DNA of 64,000 bases, taken from contig JAVKOQ010000019.1 of NCBI GenBank assembly GCA_031835245.1, forward strand, positions 141,501 through 205,500. The letters are read 5' to 3'. The notes below the pieces were generated by a model, which was not told the origin of the DNA, made no database searches, and saw only the letters and a list, made by a program, of their open reading frames with translations. The position numbers and the translations under genes were made by a program. Shown here one piece after another: positions 22,881 through 32,595 of the stretch. The DNA comes from Balamuthia mandrillaris (Eukaryota > Discosea > Longamoebia > Balamuthiidae). Positions within the stretch are counted from its first letter, which is position 1. Every line of letters starts with the position of its first letter.

Positions 22881-23145
22881 TATTGGCGGCAGCAGCAGCA
22901 TGAGCATCCATTCCGTACACCCCCCACCCCACACCCCAACCCACCACTTTGCCTTCAAAGACGTGGGAGAAGGAAGGGTTGTTTTGGCGGGAAACATGCT
23001 CATTGGCCCAAAAGACTAATGTCGTGATTTCTTTTTTCCTTGTCCTTAGATCTTATGATCTTTGCGCCGCCTTAATTTACAGCTGCATTAGTATTTTTTT
23101 TTTGGGTTTGTTGTTTCGGTTGAGTTGCTCTTCTTGTTTCTTATC

Positions 23146-23607
23146 TTATTCGGAGTGGGCCAGCGACCGGCTCGTTTTCTTCTTCTGCGTTTTGCTCTTT
23201 TCCTCTTGCTCTTCCATTTCTTCGGACTCGTCCTCCTCATCGCCGTCGGCCGAGTGAGGCGAAGCCGTGGAGAGCTGAGGAGCGGAGAAAGAAAGGCCAA
23301 GGATGGCGTGAGCCTGTGTCACTCCCTCCCACACCTCCTGTGCTTGTTGGGCGTGTTGCTGTTCTCTTGAAGGACCCACCTCCATGTACCAACAGTACCT
23401 TTCCTCTTCTTCCACTTCCTCGTCATCGTCATATTCTTTGCCTTTTCCTTGCTGTCCGCTTCCTGTTCTTCCTCTTCTTTGCCTCCTTGTTACGTTGATG
23501 GCAATTACTCGGTCAGAGGAGTTGTCAGTTGTGACCATAAAGAGATCTTGTTCGACGACAAAGACAAATGGTCTGTCTTGCTTCGTCTCTCCTGTGCTGG
23601 CTCCCAT
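23146..23607 (-). CDS. Hypothetical 153-residue protein
   Basis: A single open frame, ATG at 23607, with an upstream in-frame TGA. The N-terminal third (DRPFVFVVEQDLFMVTTDNS) looks like folded beta strands. The middle is acidic and Gln-rich, the C-terminus Glu- then Lys-rich. Not recognised. It faces the ECHDC3-like gene across 168 bp, and its first codons fall within a 43-bp tandem repeat. Its coding status rests on composition alone. Confidence 0.45.
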   Translation of the reverse strand: MGASTGETKQDRPFVFVVEQDLFMVTTDNSSDRVIAINVTRRQRRGRTGSGQQGKGKEYDDDEEVEEEERYCWYMEVGPSREQQHAQQAQEVWEGVTQAHAILGLSFSAPQLSTASPHSADGDEEDESEEMEEQEEKSKTQKKKTSRSLAHSE

Positions 23608-23726
23608 CCATGCTCATGTCCACTATCCTCTCTCCTGTCCTGGCTCCCATCCATGCTCATGTCCACTATCCTCTCTCTTGTCTTGTTTCCCATCCATGCT
23701 CATGTCCAGGCTCGTATCTAGGATCA
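23591..23726. repeat. 43-bp tandem repeat, about three copies
   Basis: A unit beginning TGGCTCCCATCCATGCTCAT recurs at 23598, 23641 and (diverged) 23684. It lies between the divergent starts of the hypothetical gene and the ECHDC3-like gene. Confidence 0.85.
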
Positions 23727-23775
23727 TGTCCTATCTCAAGTCCGTATAACAGTGAAAAATATATAGTGAGAAGAG

Positions 23776-25092
23776 ATGAAGGCCTCTCCTCCTTTGCTTC
23801 GTTCCGCAAGGGGAGCGAACGCGTTGCTCTGGGGCAAGAGGGTTGTCCGCCACAACAACAGCAGCAGAGCAAGTACCACCTGTGCCTTCTCTCGCGCTCA
23901 GGCCCGGCGCTTTTCTTCCAATCGAACCACAGCCAACCTTGTGGGTGGTTCCCTCAACAGCGACAATGAGCACAGACGAGCAACACAAAAGCTGTGCTAC
24001 TCTTCCTCTTCTTCGTCTTCCTCTCCTTCCCAACTGCAGAGCTCGCCTGCCGTCCTTCTCCACAAAGACGTTACCAAAGGCGTTGCCACCGTCACTCTCA
24101 ACAAGTGCGCATCGTTTTTTTTTTTTTGCTTTTCTCTTTTGGCTCAGGAGACCCCTCTCATCCCTTCTCTTCTCATCGATTTAAAACAAACAAAAAAGCC
24201 CAAAGACAAGAAACGCGTTGTCCATCTCCACGTTGCAACAGCTGCAGGAGATACTGAACGACCTGCGGCAGGACTCCAGCATGAGGGCCGTTCTCCTCCG
24301 AGCGCTCCCATCGGGCGGGGGCTCCGTCTTCAGCTCTGGCCACAACCTCAAGGAGCTGCACGGCCAAACGCAGGAATACTATCAGCAGTTGTTCAGGCTT
24401 TGCTCCGAGGTCATGCAGTCCATTCGTGCTTTGCCTCTGCCTGTCATCGCACAAGGTTTCCTTCTCCTTATGTCTCTTTCCTCCCTTCTGCTTCCTTCTT
24501 ATGTCTCACGTTCCTCCTTCTCTTCCTCCTCCTCCATAAAGTGGATGGCCTGGCCACAGCAGCAGGAGCACAGCTGGTGGCGAGCTGCGACATCGTCATC
24601 GCCACGGAGCGCTCGGCCTTCGCCACGCCCGGCGTGAAGATCGGTCTGTTCTGCACGACGCCCGGCGTGGCCATCGCTCGTTCGCTCTCCTCCTCCAAGA
24701 AAGCCATGGAGATGCTCCTCACTGGCGAGCCCATCTCCGCCAACGAGGCCTATCTCTTTGGCCTCGTCAACCGTGTCGTTCCTTCTCCCTCATCATCTGG
24801 CAAAGAAGCGAAAGAAAGAGAGGAAGAAGAAGAGAGAGTGAAGGAAGAGTTGGAGAAGGAGACGTGGAAGGTGTTGGAGAAGATCACAAAGTCGAGCGCG
24901 GCGGTGAACGCGTTGGGCAAGAGAGCGTTCTATCGGCAGATGAAGGAAGGGTGGGATGCTGGCAGGGCTTATGAGAACGTGGCGGAGCCGGTCATGGTCC
25001 AGAATGCATTGCTGCCTGATGCGCAGGAGGGTATTGCTGCGTTTCTTCAGAAGCGTCCTCCTTCTTGGCCTTCGACTGCTAAACCAGAGTGA
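23776..25092 (+). CDS. Enoyl-CoA hydratase/isomerase family protein, ECHDC3-like, mitochondrial
   Basis: A crotonase-fold protein predicted to act on acyl-CoA in mitochondria. The N-terminal 60 residues are rich in Arg and Ser with few acids (RRFSSNRTT), like a transit peptide. Exon 1 ends VATVTLNK. Intron 1 joins to NALSISTLQQLQEILNDLR (about 24211), exactly at the crotonase NAL motif. Exon 2 has FSSGHNLKEL (oxyanion-hole segment). Intron 2 (about 24456-24540) joins VIAQ to VDGLATAAGAQLVASCDIVI, followed by FATPGVKIGLFCTTPGVAIA. The order and the sequence FSSGHNLKEL/LFCTTPG match ECHDC3. A Glu/Lys-rich insert at about residue 340 is not usual. The physiological substrate of ECHDC3 proteins is unsettled. 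Confidence 0.87.
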   Translation: MKASPPLLRSARGANALLWGKRVVRHNNSSRASTTCAFSRAQARRFSSNRTTANLVGGSLNSDNEHRRATQKLCYSSSSSSSSPSQLQSSPAVLLHKDVTKGVATVTLNKCASFFFFCFSLLAQETPLIPSLLIDLKQTKKPKDKKRVVHLHVATAAGDTERPAAGLQHEGRSPPSAPIGRGLRLQLWPQPQGAARPNAGILSAVVQALLRGHAVHSCFASACHRTRFPSPYVSFLPSASFLCLTFLLLFLLLHKVDGLATAAGAQLVASCDIVIATERSAFATPGVKIGLFCTTPGVAIARSLSSSKKAMEMLLTGEPISANEAYLFGLVNRVVPSPSSSGKEAKEREEEEERVKEELEKETWKVLEKITKSSAAVNALGKRAFYRQMKEGWDAGRAYENVAEPVMVQNALLPDAQEGIAAFLQKRPPSWPSTAKPE

Positions 25093-25178
25093 AGAGCAGA
25101 ACAGCATAAGGAGAAGGAGGAAGAGAGCAAAGAAACAAGAAGAAGGAGAGAGGAGACGTTATAATGGAAAGATTGTTG

Positions 25179-26993
25179 TTAGTTATTTGGCAGGTGAGAT
25201 TTACATTCATTGATGAGAGCTTGTAATCCTGCTCGTTGTTGTTCCTCTTCTTTATCTTCTCTCACCTTTTTCCTGTTTTTTGTATTCATGGTCAGGAAAA
25301 AAAAGAGAACCAAAACAATAAATGAAAAAACTAACCGAGAAGACAGAAACCGCTGAAAGGCTTCTAGGGAGTGCAAAGCCTCTCGCCACTTCTCTTGAAA
25401 CATGTAGGCCTGACCTTGCGTGAGATGCACGCTGTGCAGTTGCTCGTTCATGGCGAGCGCTAGCCTACAATCCCTCAAACTCTCCTCCACTCGTCCCAAC
25501 ATCAACAAGCAATGCGCTCGTTTGGAGTGAAGATCAGCGATGGCAATATCGACGCCAATTGCTTGGTATAGAGTTATTCTTCTTTGAGAGTCGTTTTGGT
25601 GTTGTTCAGAGGAAAAGAGAGAGGTGGTTGCGGTTTCGATGAAGTGAAGAGAGTCGTCTATGATGGAAATGGCGTCGCTGTAGATGAGCAAATATAGAAG
25701 ATGAGCGAATAGAGAAAGAAGAACGAAAGAAAGTGGAAGCACGAAGATGCAACAAGTGCAAAGAGAAAAATCAACATACTCCAATTCTTGTGCCAACATT
25801 CGTACGGAGGAGGCTGCAGCTGCCACATCCGCAAACTCAAGAAGCTTCACAATGAGGTCCGTTACCCACTCTCTATCCTGACGCACCTTCGCCGACTTGC
25901 AAATGTCAAGCAACGTCTTCTTCGAGTGATTAAAGGCTAAAGAAAAGCATTGCTTGGCAAAAGCAAAGTTGTGGCGCAGCATCTCCACCCTGCCCAGGCC
26001 TAAAAGGCCTCGAACAGAGTGCCGGTTCAACTGCAGCACTTTTTTGTATTCTTCTGTGGCTTTGTCCAGATTTCCCATGTACTGGTAGACGTCTCCTCGT
26101 AGCCCGTGTGCATCCCCATACTGGCATTACCATCAATGAGCGAAAGGTGAGAAAAAGAGAGAGCAAACACAAGAGGCCCAAAGATACGAAGGACAGTGCA
26201 GAAGAGGGAGTAAGAAGACCAAACCGCGGGATTTGCAAAGAGAATGTGCTCAGTGATCCGTAGACTCTCCTGAAAATTGCCAAGCGCTGCCTCGCACCTG
26301 GCCAGCGAAGCAAAGCTTGGAAGGTTCTCCGGCACCATTTCTGTGGCCTAGATAGTGATGGAACATTGAGGCTTAGAAGAGAAGCAGAGAAGCAGAGAGA
26401 GAGAGAGAGAGAGAGAGGAAGAGAAGGAGCAAGGACTGAAGAACAGAGAAAGACGGTTCACGAAGTACTTTTTGAAAGTCGCGTTTGGCGGCAGCGTAGT
26501 CCTTTCGACGAAGGAGCAGATCCGCACGGGCGAGGTACGCCCTGGGGTCGGAGGGCACCAGGTCCACGGCCTCCGTGTAGGCTTTGAGGGCCTGCTTCCA
26601 GTCCGTGCGTTCCTCCCACTCTTTGCCTTTCTGCAAGAGCTCCACAATGACTTGGTTGGCTGGACCGCCGTCATCCTCACTCCCTTCTTTCGCCGCGTCC
26701 GCCGCAACAGCAAAAGAAGACGAAAAGTTTCTCTGCGGAGCGCCAAAAGCGGCGGCGGCATAAGAGCAGCGAGGAGGAGCAGCCGCGGAGATGAGCGCGT
26801 TGTGGCGGCCGCAGCGCGGTGGTGCTGTTCCAAACCGCTGCTGAGCTCGCGGAGCGAGCAGCACGAAAGAGCTTCGAGTGCGTGCACGTGAGAGAGAGGC
26901 ACAAGAGGAAGCGGGGAAGTGGTAGGAGGAGGAGGAGGGGGAGGGGGAGAGCCAGCCAAACAAACTTCTTCCCAAGTTCTTGCCGCTACTCAT
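25179..26993 (-). CDS. TPR-repeat protein, possibly mitochondrial
   Basis: The start at 26993 (MSSGKNLGRSLFGWLSP) gives a long Ser/Arg/Ala-rich leader ending RNFSSSFAVAADAAKE, like a mitochondrial transit peptide. Tetratricopeptide units follow: WKQALKAYTEAVDLVPSDPR, LGNFQESLRITEHILFANP, MGNLDKATEEYKKVLQLNR, and a C-terminal pair around HSKRAHCLLMLGRVEESLRD. These would form a protein-binding superhelix. The layout recalls the TPR part of DNAJC3, but I see no J domain before the stop (GLQALINECKSHLPNN). At least five introns are inferred. Convergent with the ECHDC3-like gene, 86 bp between stops. Confidence 0.78.
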
Positions 26994-27079
26994 TTCCCCT
27001 TTTGTTTTTTCTTCTTGGAAGAAGGTATTTCTGTCGACTTTAAGTAATGACGACACGACCAAGACCAACCAGGGCAGAG

Positions 27080-27150
27080 GAGAGGTCAACCGAGGAGGCG
27101 GGGTGAGGGGGCGCCATGTATTGCCCACACGTCCCAAAGGTTGACCTCTC
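27080..27150. repeat. 12-bp perfect inverted repeat
   Basis: GAGAGGTCAACC (27080-27091) and GGTTGACCTCTC (27139-27150), spaced 47 bp. It lies about 90 bp upstream of the TPR gene start. Confidence 0.7.
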
Positions 27151-27310
27151 AGTCGGTTCCTCCTGATCATAGCCGACGTTGATGCTCCTCGCAATACGTT
27201 CTTTGTACCACTTAATTCAAAGAGAAGAGAGGAGGAGAGATGGATAAGTATGAGAGAATGGATGCAGCGCATTGTTTAAAAGCAAGCCTAGGCATTCCGT
27301 CGTCAGTCAC

Positions 27311-28357
27311 TTATTGTTGCTGAGGTTGAGGAGCGTCTTTGGAATAGGTGAACAAAGCGGTAGCGGCGGAGGAGGCCTGTTGCAGGGAGGCTATAAGCTT
27401 GTCCAGGTCCTCTCGCGACAGCTCCAACAGGACCTCTTCATCGTCCGTTCCGCTGGCGCCTTTGAGGGAGAGGCTTAACCGAAGAATAGACTCTCTTGAT
27501 ACAGATATTTTATCACTGGAGAGCGCCAACTTTTAGTGTTATTGAAATAGGAGAACCAAAGTTAGAAATGAAGTAAGAGGAAGGTCTCTCTTCTCTCTTA
27601 TCCTCTCTCCTCTCTCTCTCTTTTCTCTCCTCTCTCTCTCTCTCTTGCTTTCTCGCTCGGTCGTACTAAAACATACTTGAAGCTTCCAGTCAAAGTCTTT
27701 GAGATATTTTTTGGATATCTTGGTTATGTCTCTACCAAGGGCTTCTCGTATTTGGTGTGTACGAAGGAGAATGCAGTCGGCAATGACGTCCATGTGTTCC
27801 TCTGGTACTTCATTCTCTTCCAACTCTGCCAAAATCTTCGAGAATGGAACAAAAACAAGAAAGAATAACCATGGATGGAAGGAGGTAAGTACGAAAAGAA
27901 CGAATGGAAGCAAAGAAGCGGCATGTCCCAACAGATGAACAAGAAAAATGAGAGAACTAGAGACTGAGGGACAAACAAGAATAAAGCAGAAGAGAGATGA
28001 ACAAAGAGAGAAGCAGGGGACGAGAGAACATTACCGTGTCTCGGTCGAGTTCAGCACCAACGGCTCTTCTACAAAAGGCTAAACAGCTTTTCACGATCAG
28101 TTTATACTGTTCGGTCTTTTCTTGAAAGTGTTGTTGCCAGTCGCACGGTCTTCCACACAGCTCATCGATCACCAAGTGAAGAAACTGTTTGTCCAGTGAG
28201 AGACCATGATTGAGTCAGTCATCAGATTTTTTTTTTGGCAAGTGTGAGTGTCAACAAATACCTCTTCAATGTCCATAACTTCATCCACAAAGCCCACATG
28301 CCTCAAATGCTTCAGCTTATCCGCCGCAAACACCAACCTGGCCGTTTCTTCCGTCAT
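27311..28357 (-). CDS. COMMD8: COMM domain-containing protein 8 (COMMD8)
   Basis: A subunit of the COMMD ring of the Commander complex, which works with CCC/retriever in endosomal recycling. Four exons are inferred. Exon 1 is MTEETARLVFAADKLKHLRH. Exon 2 carries FLHLVIDELCGRPCDWQQHF, matching the N-terminal helical domain of COMMD8. Exon 3 ends ISKKYLKDFDWKLQ and exon 4 continues LALSSDKISVSRESILRLSL, which together form the conserved COMM-domain Trp and strand. The last exon ends LLELSREDLDKLIASLQQAS and a short Gln/Pro tail. The total of about 200 residues is normal for COMMD8. The junction DFDW-KLQLALSSDKI is the clearest family signature. Confidence 0.88.
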
Positions 28358-28451
28358 TTGTTTTTTCTTCTTCGTTTCTTCTTCGTTCCCTTTTTCTTTC
28401 TTCTGTCGCACGTCTCAGTTCGACTCTCACCCCAAACAAATTGGTTTTTGA

Positions 28452-28748
28452 ATGGTTGTCGACAAAAACTACACTTTATGTGTTCAACATGACGACATGA
28501 AATCTTCCAGACCGCCAACAAAACAAGGAGAAATGGAAGGTTACGCAAGGCTGGAGGAGCTGGACATGGCCACCCTCTCCATCCATGGGGACCACGGCTT
28601 GGAGCATACGCCAGACGTTGCCCCGCCTCTTCACCTCACCACCACCTTTTTCACTGGCAACTCGGATGGCCTCGTTTACTCTCGTGCCCGTACGCACTCT
28701 TCTACTCTTTTTGCGTCTCTTCTTCAAGTCTATTCACTCTTCTCTCTT

Positions 28749-28787
<39 letters not shown>

Positions 28788-29376
28788 CTCTCTCTCTCTC
28801 TCTCCATCTTAAAAAGATACAATGACCAGAACAAGGTTGGAGAAGGTGTTGGGAGAGTTGGATGGGGGTCATGCTGTGACCTATCCCACAGGCATGTCCA
28901 CCGTGACAGCGCTACTATTTTTGCTCAAGCCGCAGGTGGTCTACATTGCTGAGGGTGGCTACTTTGGGGTGCACGATGCCCTGCAGCACTGGAAGCAATT
29001 GATTGAGGCCTATGCTGGCGAAGGAGCGTTCAAGGTGGTAGACCTCAATGGAGGACAGCTGGAAGCTCTGGCAGCCAAGGAAAAAGAAGAGAGTGGAAAG
29101 GAGCAACGTGTCTTGATATGGTTCTTTGTCGTCAATCCTTCTTTCTTTCTTGTCGTTTCTTTCTTTCTTTTTTTTCTTTTCTTTCTGTCTTTCTTTTATG
29201 TCTGTCTGTCTGTCTTTCTTTTCTTTCTTTTCTTTCTTTCTTGTCGTTTCTTTCTTTCTTGTCGTTTCTTTCTTTCTTGTCGTTTCTTTCTTTCTTGTCG
29301 TTTCTTTCTTTCTTTCTTGTCGTTTCTTTCTTTCTTTCTTTCTATCCTTCTCTCTTTCTTTCTTTCTTTCTATCCT

Positions 29377-29409
<33 letters not shown>

Positions 29410-30255
29410 ACGCTTCTTTCTGTTCCTCTCTAAATTACGTTGAGTTGTGTTCTTACGTTTCCATTGTATCGTGTGTTTGCTGTTCTTTCTCTTGGTTATG
29501 AACGACTAACATAAAGCTATTTGCAATGAAGGCTTGAAACACCCAAAAATCCAACTTGCACCCTGCAAGACGTACCCTATTACAGGTCTCTCTGTCTCTT
29601 CCTCCTCTATTCTGAGCTTTCTTAATATTCTGACTGTGCTTTAGCAAGTTGGCCAAAGCTATTGGAGCAAAGGTGGCGGTGGACAGCACATTCGCCACAC
29701 CCATATTGCAAAAACCACTGTCACAAGGTGCTGACTATACCGTTCACAGCTGCTCCAAGTTTCTCTCTGGTCACAGCGATCTCACTGGTATACGGCTGGT
29801 CTTTTGTTTAATCCTGCCTTCATTTTACTGACAAACCTACCAACACAGCGGGAGCCATCATAACGAAGACTGAGGAAGAGGCCAAAGTTCTTCGCCAAGA
29901 ACGTAATTACAGAGGCAATGCTTTGGGCAATATGGAGACCTGGTTGTTGCTTCGCTCCCTCCGTTCTCTTTCTGTTCGTGTTGTGCAACAATCCCAATCT
30001 GCTGCTGAACTTGGTTTGTTTATTCTATTTTTTTTTTGGTCATTTACGGCTATTTATTTCGTATGTTTCTCTACAGCTAAATGGTTGGACAGCAAAGTTG
30101 GTGAGGAAGGATCTCACGTGAAGAAAGTTTGGCATCCAACATTAAAGTCCAATGGTGACAACTACGAACTTTGCCAAAGGCTAATGAACGGCATGTTACC
30201 CTTCTCTCTCTTTCTCTCTCTCTCATCTCTCTTCTATCTCTTTCGCTGCTTTTCT

Positions 30256-30302
<47 letters not shown>

Positions 30303-30650
30303 CTCCTTCTGTTGTCTTTCTTTCTTTTTTTGTGTGTCTAAATTTGAGAGAAGGGAAGGGACCAGGAATACTTAGCGTAGAGCTTGACACCGTTGAAAAC
30401 ACCTTCAAGTTCCAAAAGTCATTGAAGCTGTTCACCGATGCTACATCTCTTGGCGGCTACGAAAGTCTTATTGACTATCGCTACAGGTTCGGTTTATTAT
30501 CTTTTCTTGGGGTTGTGGTTTGCTTATTTTGCTGTTTTAATTTGAAGATGGGATAAAACGTGTTCGCCTACTTTGCTGCGAGTGAGTATTGGATTGGAAG
30601 CCACGCAAGATCTTATTAATGATATGGACGCTGCTTTGAAGAGCTTGTAA
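28452..30650 (+). CDS. Cys/Met-metabolism PLP-dependent enzyme (cystathionine gamma-synthase/lyase type)
   Basis: A trans-sulfuration fold-type I enzyme. The frame starts at 28452, but ATGs at 28497 and 28533 are also possible; the domain begins at GDHGLEHTPDVAPPLHLTTT. Later exons give VTYPTGMSTVTALLFLLKPQ, IGAKVAVDSTFATPILQKPL, and HSCSKFLSGHSD, whose Lys is the expected PLP Schiff base. RNYRGNALGNMETWLLLRSL and GLEATQDLINDMDAAL close the protein. It resembles the CGS-like/YHR112C branch more than classical cystathionine gamma-lyase. Whether it makes or breaks cystathionine cannot be told. About eight short exons are inferred. The introns carry (CT)n at 28747-28805, a TTTC array at 29130-29400, and CT-rich DNA at 30203-30297. 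Its stop is 12 bp from the RBMX2 stop. Confidence 0.85.
29130..29400. repeat. TTTC-rich repeat array in PLP-enzyme intron
   Basis: Imperfect units such as TTTCTTTCTTGTCGTTTC, repeated about six times, then a (CT)n run. It fills an intron, pyrimidine-rich on the coding strand. Confidence 0.85.
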
Positions 30651-30662
30651 AAACACAGAAGG

Positions 30663-31586
30663 TCATCGACGACGCCGACTATCGTCATTTCTTCTCTCAT
30701 TGCTGGGACTTCGACTGTATCTGCCTCTGTCCCTGTCCCTGTCGATGTCTCTATCTCTTGCTCTATAACTTTCTCTATGTCTATATCTGTCTCTATCTTT
30801 ATCTCTTTCCCTATCCCTATCCCTATATTCTCTATCTCTATCTCCGTCTCTGTTCCTGCCTTCTCGATCTCTATCTCTGTTTCTATTTCTGTCTCGGTCT
30901 CGTTCCCTGTCTCTGCGTTGATGCCTGTCCTTATCTTCTTGATCTTCCTCCTTCACTCGGCCCATCCTTCTGTTCTCTTCTCCACGTTCATCCTCGAGAA
31001 TCCGTTGTCTTTTCGGCTCCGCTTCTTCTCTTCTCGCCGCGGCTCTCTTTCTCTTATCGTCTTCTTGCTCCTCTTCCTCTTCCTCCTCCTTTTCTTCTCC
31101 CTCCTCGCCTTCTTCGTCCTCCTTTTTCTTTTCTTTCTTTGGGGGTTTGTACTCTTTGACGTGGTCCACCCGCAGAGTTCTTCCCGAGACCATGGCGCCG
31201 TTCAAATTATCGACAGCGAGGATGGTGCTGCGCTGATCCTCGTAGGCCATAAAGGCAAAGCCTTTGGGGTTGCCCGTTTTCTTGTCGCGCACACGGTTCA
31301 AGTCCACTATTTTGCCATACCTGAGTTTGCAATGTGCGGGAAAAAAGAAGCGAGAGTTGTTAGAGGATAAGAGACATCAGCAATCAAAAATCAAGAGAAC
31401 AAAGGAAAAAAAAAAGCCGTACTGTTCAAAGATGGAGATGATATCTGCTTCAGAGAGCTCGTGGTCCAAACCGCTTGCAAATATGTATGCAGAGTGTGCG
31501 TATTCGTCGTGCCATGAAGCTCCAGCACCGACCCCAAGCGCGGCTTCGCGCTGGTTGATCCTCTCTATCTCTTTCACCACGTTCAT
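30663..31586 (-). CDS. RBMX2: RBMX2/Ist3 (Snu17)-like spliceosomal RRM protein
   Basis: The RES-complex/U2 snRNP-associated RRM protein that helps retain and splice pre-mRNA. The start at 31586 gives [20 protein letters not shown], then [17 protein letters not shown], the family-specific N-terminal helix and RRM entry (RNP2 AYIFASGL). After one intron (about 31326-31422) the RRM continues with [20 protein letters not shown] (RNP1 KGFAFMAY) and [15 protein letters not shown], all diagnostic for RBMX2. The rest is a Lys/Glu stretch and a long Arg-Asp repeat tail (RDRDRDR type), in place of the usual RS tail. AT-AC and GT-AG introns both occur in this genome, so a splicing factor is expected. 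The family call is firm. Confidence 0.9.
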
Positions 31587-31822
31587 TCCGTGTTGTTGTT
31601 GCTTCTCGTGCTGTTCTGCTACTTTTTCTTGGGCTGCTCCGCCTGTGCTCCGCCCCTGCACGCTGGGACTTCTTGTCGACAATAGTCAATGTCGACACGA
31701 GTAGCGCCAAACCAGGGATTAGAAGACCTTTTGAGCTGGTGGTGGACATTGCAGGGCTGCAATGTAGACAACGTAGTTCTCTTGAGTTTGATCGCCTCCG
31801 AAAGAGGAAAGGTTTCATTTCT

Positions 31823-32200
31823 TCAGCCATTTCTTTTACGATTATTTTTGTTTACGTGTTCTTTTGTTCTTTTTCTTCTTGTTATTGTTCTTCTCCTCCT
31901 CCCCCATGATGGAGGAGGAAGAAGACTACTCTGAGAACGAAACCAGAAAACGGAAAAGAAAACAAAATATTCCATTCTCTCTCAAACTCTTTCTTCTTGT
32001 GCTTACCATATGTTCGTTCTTCTCTTTGTTGGTTTTCTCATAGTCTCGCTCTCTGGTTTTCTCTCTTCTGCTATTTTCTCTGCGGACCCCTTCGTTGGCC
32101 AGTCGTCTCTCATCCCCAACAACAGACTTAAAAAAAAAAAGGAAAAGCAAGAAGCACCTCAGCAGAACGTGCTACGCTTCACGGCATTGCCATCACTCAT
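31823..32200 (-). CDS. Small basic hypothetical protein, three exons
   Basis: Not recognised. It is supported by phase-consistent splice sites rather than a single long frame. Exon 2 (32007-32126) has a T-tract acceptor and a GTAAGC donor and encodes exactly 40 codons (SVVGDERRLANEGVRRENSR...). Exon 3 (31823-31930) follows a strong pyrimidine tract ending TTCTCAG and encodes SSLLPPPSWGRRRR and a Lys/Arg-rich tail before TGA. Exon 1 is weak: ATG at 32200, MSDGNA, donor GTGAAG. The total is about 81 residues, highly charged. A competing plus-strand micro-ORF overlaps it. Confidence 0.4.
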
Positions 32201-32595
32201 TTAGGTCCATAATGGTATACAGACAGGTAAATCTTTGCTATCGATTTTCACTCAAGCCCACCCAAGCATGCACATGCTTGTGCAGCGTCGTTCTTCTATT
32301 TTCGTTGTCAACTTTCGTTTGACTTGCAGCCCCCACCGATGGCAGGTTTGCAGTTGACTTTGCCACCCTTTCGGTGGATTGTCTCTCTGTTTTCGGTGCC
32401 CCCTCTGTTTGGCGAGAGGAGAGCGACCAACCTTTATGGAAGTGCCCTCTCTCTTTGAATGAGCCACTCGTGTTCATTCTCATTCTCATTCTCTTCACAC
32501 CAGAGCAGACATAAATTAAACTTCACCGCCAGGCAGCTGCTTCGAAACACAACTGCACAAACAACACAAACAAAAAACCAACAGGAGAAGGAATA

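Noticed and set aside
31906-32043. 45-codon plus-strand ORF (MMEEEEDYSENETRKRK... ) with a hydrophobic end
   Set aside because: It overlaps the spliced minus-strand gene, whose acceptor and donor signals explain the same bases; the hydrophobic part is the complement of Lys/Arg codons.
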